Below are positions 47,451 to 49,725 of a stretch of 49,725 nt of DNA, one piece after another. Within the stretch, counting starts at the first letter, position 1, and every line of letters begins with the position of its first letter. The position numbers were made by a program, and so were the translations under genes. The stretch is from Caulobacteraceae bacterium (lineage in GTDB: Bacteria > Pseudomonadota > Alphaproteobacteria > Caulobacterales > Caulobacteraceae): contig JAFBAO010000015.1 in the NCBI GenBank assembly GCA_019247715.1, forward strand, positions 1 to 49,725, written 5' to 3'. Below the pieces are notes generated by a model. The model saw only the letters and a program-made list of their open reading frames with translations, was not told where the DNA came from and did no database searches.

Positions 47451-49172
47451 TCAGGCGATGGCGGCCGCAGCCCGGCGCCCAGCCCCGGTCGCCGTGTCCC
47501 GTCCGCTGCGCAGCACGACGCCGGGCAGGGCGCCGGTGTGCGCGCCGTCCTCGACGATGGGGACGCCATTGACGACCACGTGGCTCACGCCGACGGCGTC
47601 GGCGTAGATGCGCATTTCCTCGCACGGCAGATCGTTGCGGGCGTAGGGCGCCGTCGCGCCGACGGCGGCGGGATCGAACACGGCGATATCGGCATGCCAC
47701 CCCGGCTGCAGAATTCCGCGCTGCTTGAGGCCGAGAAGGGCCGCGGGTTTGGCGGTGAGCAGGCGGACGGCTTCTTCCAGGGACAACAGATTGCGATCGC
47801 GGGCCGCCGCCAGAAGGTGGGTCGAGAAGGCGAAGGTGTCGATCATGTCGAGGTGGGCGCCGGCGTCCGAGGCCCCCACGACCGTGCGCTCGTCCCGCCA
47901 TAGGTCAGCCCGCCGACGCCACACGTCGTCGTCGACGGCGGAAGGAAGGACGAACACGGTGCGAAGCTCTTCCGCGGCCGCGATGTCGAGCATCACGTCC
48001 AGCGGCGGCTGGTTGCGTTCGGCGGCGATCTCGGCGATGGATCGCCCCTCCAGGTCCTTTGACCGGCTGGCGCCCACCAGATAGCCCTCCCATCTGGCGA
48101 CGCGGCGCATGGCGCCGGAAGCTTCCGAGCGGCCCCGCCGGTCAAGCTCGAGACGCCTCGCGGGGTCTTTCAGCAGGGCGATCCGCTGGTCGACCGGGAG
48201 CTTGAAGACATCGGTCCAGCCGTCGAGCATGTCGAAGACGAACCCGCTGCGGAAGTTCAGGCGCAGCGCGGGGGACGTGACCGAGGCGAGGGCCACGACG
48301 CGCCCCCCGCGGGACCTGGCGTAATCCGAGGCCGACAGTTGGTTCTCGACATAGGCCTCGTTGCCGCGCTGAACGCCCAGGACGTTCCAGTTGACGGTCC
48401 TGTCCGCCGCCGCAGCCATGTCGGCCATCAAGGACATCTCGTATTCGCCGAAGGCCTCCACGCCCGGGATGATCTCCAGCGAGGTGCCGGGGAACTCCCG
48501 GCAGACGCCGGCGAGCGTGATCAATTCCTCGCGGTCGGCGTGGCGCGACGGCACCGGCTGTCCCTCGGCGTCGTTGTGCGAGATCGACACGGTGGACGAA
48601 AAGCCCATGGCCCCGGCGCGCAGGGACTCGGCGAGCAGGGCTTTCATGGCGGCGAGCTCGGCGGGCGTCGCCGTGAAGCCCACCGCCCGCTCGCCCATCG
48701 CCACCCGCCGAATGGCGCTGTGTCCGCACATGAAGCCGGCGTTCAGCCCGACGCGGCCCTCGATCTTGGCCAGGTAGTCGCTGAAGCTTTCCCAGTCCCA
48801 GGGCACGCCCGCCTTGAGGCTCACCTCGGGCATGCCCTCCACGCGCGCCAGCATGCGCAGCAGGTACGGCGCCGCCTCTTCGGACAGCGGGGCGATGCTG
48901 AATCCGCAATTGCCCCCGAACACGGTAGTCACGCCGTGGTAGCAGGACGGGCTGAGCTTCGGGTCCCAGAACACCTGGGCGTCATAGTGGGTGTGCACGT
49001 CGACAAAGCCCGGCGACACCACCCGCCCGTCCGCATCGATCGTGCGCCTGGCGGGCTCGGTGATGCGGCCGATCTCGGCGATGCGGCCATCCTTGATGGC
49101 GATGTCGCCGCCGCGGGCCGGCTCTCCCGAGCCATCCACCACCTGGCCGTTGCGGATGAGCAGATCGAGCAT
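47451..49172 (-). CDS. N-acyl-D-amino-acid deacylase-like amidohydrolase
   Basis: A 573-residue metal-dependent amidohydrolase. HTHYDAQ near residue 60 gives the first two His ligands, GGNCGF contains the conserved Cys of D-aminoacylases, HSAIRR supplies another His, and GASDAGAHLDM the catalytic Asp. A long insertion (residues 270-350) is typical. It should hydrolyse N-acyl-D-amino acids or related amides; the true substrate is uncertain, since many such genes sit in catabolic clusters with other substrates. It stands alone, upstream of the P450 end. Confidence 0.87.
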   Translation of the reverse strand: MLDLLIRNGQVVDGSGEPARGGDIAIKDGRIAEIGRITEPARRTIDADGRVVSPGFVDVHTHYDAQVFWDPKLSPSCYHGVTTVFGGNCGFSIAPLSEEAAPYLLRMLARVEGMPEVSLKAGVPWDWESFSDYLAKIEGRVGLNAGFMCGHSAIRRVAMGERAVGFTATPAELAAMKALLAESLRAGAMGFSSTVSISHNDAEGQPVPSRHADREELITLAGVCREFPGTSLEIIPGVEAFGEYEMSLMADMAAAADRTVNWNVLGVQRGNEAYVENQLSASDYARSRGGRVVALASVTSPALRLNFRSGFVFDMLDGWTDVFKLPVDQRIALLKDPARRLELDRRGRSEASGAMRRVARWEGYLVGASRSKDLEGRSIAEIAAERNQPPLDVMLDIAAAEELRTVFVLPSAVDDDVWRRRADLWRDERTVVGASDAGAHLDMIDTFAFSTHLLAAARDRNLLSLEEAVRLLTAKPAALLGLKQRGILQPGWHADIAVFDPAAVGATAPYARNDLPCEEMRIYADAVGVSHVVVNGVPIVEDGAHTGALPGVVLRSGRDTATGAGRRAAAAIA

Positions 49173-49364
49173 GGCTGAAGCCCTCCTCCCGGGCGTGTCG
49201 ATCCCTAAGCTCTCACCGCCTCTTCACAAAGTCACCGCTTTTAGTGGGAAATGCGCCGTCGGCCGCGGGCCCCTTGGACCCCGGCGCGCGCCCGTGAGGA
49301 AGCCGCCGCTGTGGCGCCAGCCGGCGGATATGACGTTTTGGAGTCCTTGCGGCCCGGCGGCCTG

Positions 49365-49725
49365 TTACGCCGAGGCGGCGCCCGGGAGGGCTTCTCCGGG
49401 GAACTTGCGAGGACCGGGCGTGAAGGTGGCCGGCATGTTGATCCAGCCGTTGACGACGCCGATGGAAGGATAGCGCTGGGCGCCGTCGGTCAGCTTGAAG
49501 TCCGGCAGACGGGTGAGGATCTCGCGCAGCATCGATTCCATCTCGGCCCGGGCGAAGTGGGAGCCGAGGCAACGGTGCACGCCGAGCCCGAAGGCCTGGT
49601 GCCGGTTGGGGAAGCGCTCGAAATCGACCTCGTCCGGCGCGTCGAACGCGGTCGGATCGTGGTTGGCGGCGGACCAGGCGAGCATCACCTTCTCGCCCTT
49701 CTTGATCCGGACCCCGCCGATCTCG
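49365..49725 (-). CDS. Cytochrome P450, C-terminal part (5' end beyond the window)
   Basis: The last 119 codons of a P450 monooxygenase. The haem-binding loop FGLGVHRCLGSHFAR includes the axial Cys ligand. The preceding segment MLAWSAANHDPTAFDAPDEVDFERFPNRHQ is the usual bacterial class I layout. The frame is open through the window edge and continues with KKGEKV reading upstream, so the start and most of the gene lie outside. The substrate is unknown. Confidence 0.92.
   Translation of the reverse strand, partial: EIGGVRIKKGEKVMLAWSAANHDPTAFDAPDEVDFERFPNRHQAFGLGVHRCLGSHFARAEMESMLREILTRLPDFKLTDGAQRYPSIGVVNGWINMPATFTPGPRKFPGEALPGAASA

Overview
The window is GC-rich DNA (about 70% by eye) from an alphaproteobacterium, most likely Caulobacterales (a Phenylobacterium/Caulobacter relative). 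The evidence is an FtsZ that closely resembles Caulobacter FtsZ and ends in the same [11 protein letters not shown] tail, full CtrA boxes (TTAA-N7-TTAA), GANTC (CcrM) sites in cell-cycle promoters, EcfG/SigT-type promoters (GGAAC-N17-CGTT), and the gene order ftsZ-lpxC-bamD-recN-ligA. The genus assignment is inference.

Layout. 1-1058: an ArsR-type regulator overlapping an SRPBCC/AHSA1 gene, with a perfect inverted repeat over the regulator's start codon. 1369-23235: an almost complete dcw (division and cell wall) cluster on the + strand: mraZ, rsmH, ftsL, ftsI, murE, murF, mraY, murD, ftsW, murG, then murC, murB, ddl, ftsQ, ftsA, ftsZ. Most junctions overlap by 1-8 bases, so translation is probably coupled. 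Two interruptions carry non-dcw genes: a membrane protein plus a csbD-like gene between murG and murC, and a cold-shock gene plus an exported M28 peptidase between murB and ddl. 23493-29878: lpxC, bamD, recN, ligA and a NUDIX hydrolase, i.e. outer-membrane assembly and DNA repair.

29881-31171 holds three minus-strand genes: a small membrane protein behind a full CtrA box, a secreted Cys-rich protein and a GST-like protein. 31419-40491 is an accessory lipid/acyl-CoA region: an intracellular PHB depolymerase, an acyl-CoA synthetase, a five-gene minus-strand operon (MaoC/FAS1-like dehydratase, SDR, enoyl-CoA hydratase-like, SDR, SDR), a divergent SnoaL/NTF2-like gene and a fourth SDR. Two operon members lack expected catalytic residues.

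40500-47304 is mixed: a hemerythrin-domain protein with a repetitive tail under a predicted general-stress promoter, a TrxC-type thioredoxin, a NUDIX hydrolase, an ABC-2 exporter pair, a small unknown protein near an FNR/FixK-like box, a lipoprotein, a second AMP-binding enzyme and a zinc-ribbon protein. 47451-49725: an N-acyl-D-amino-acid deacylase-like amidohydrolase and the C-terminal end of a cytochrome P450 cut by the window edge.

I saw no insertion sequence, prophage, CRISPR array, rRNA or tRNA. The strongest unusual signals are two matched general-stress promoters (csbD-like and hemerythrin genes), the three-copy GDPEGH repeat fused to a hemerythrin domain, a CtrA box in front of an uncharacterised small membrane protein, and an SDR that has lost its Tyr/Lys catalytic pair.
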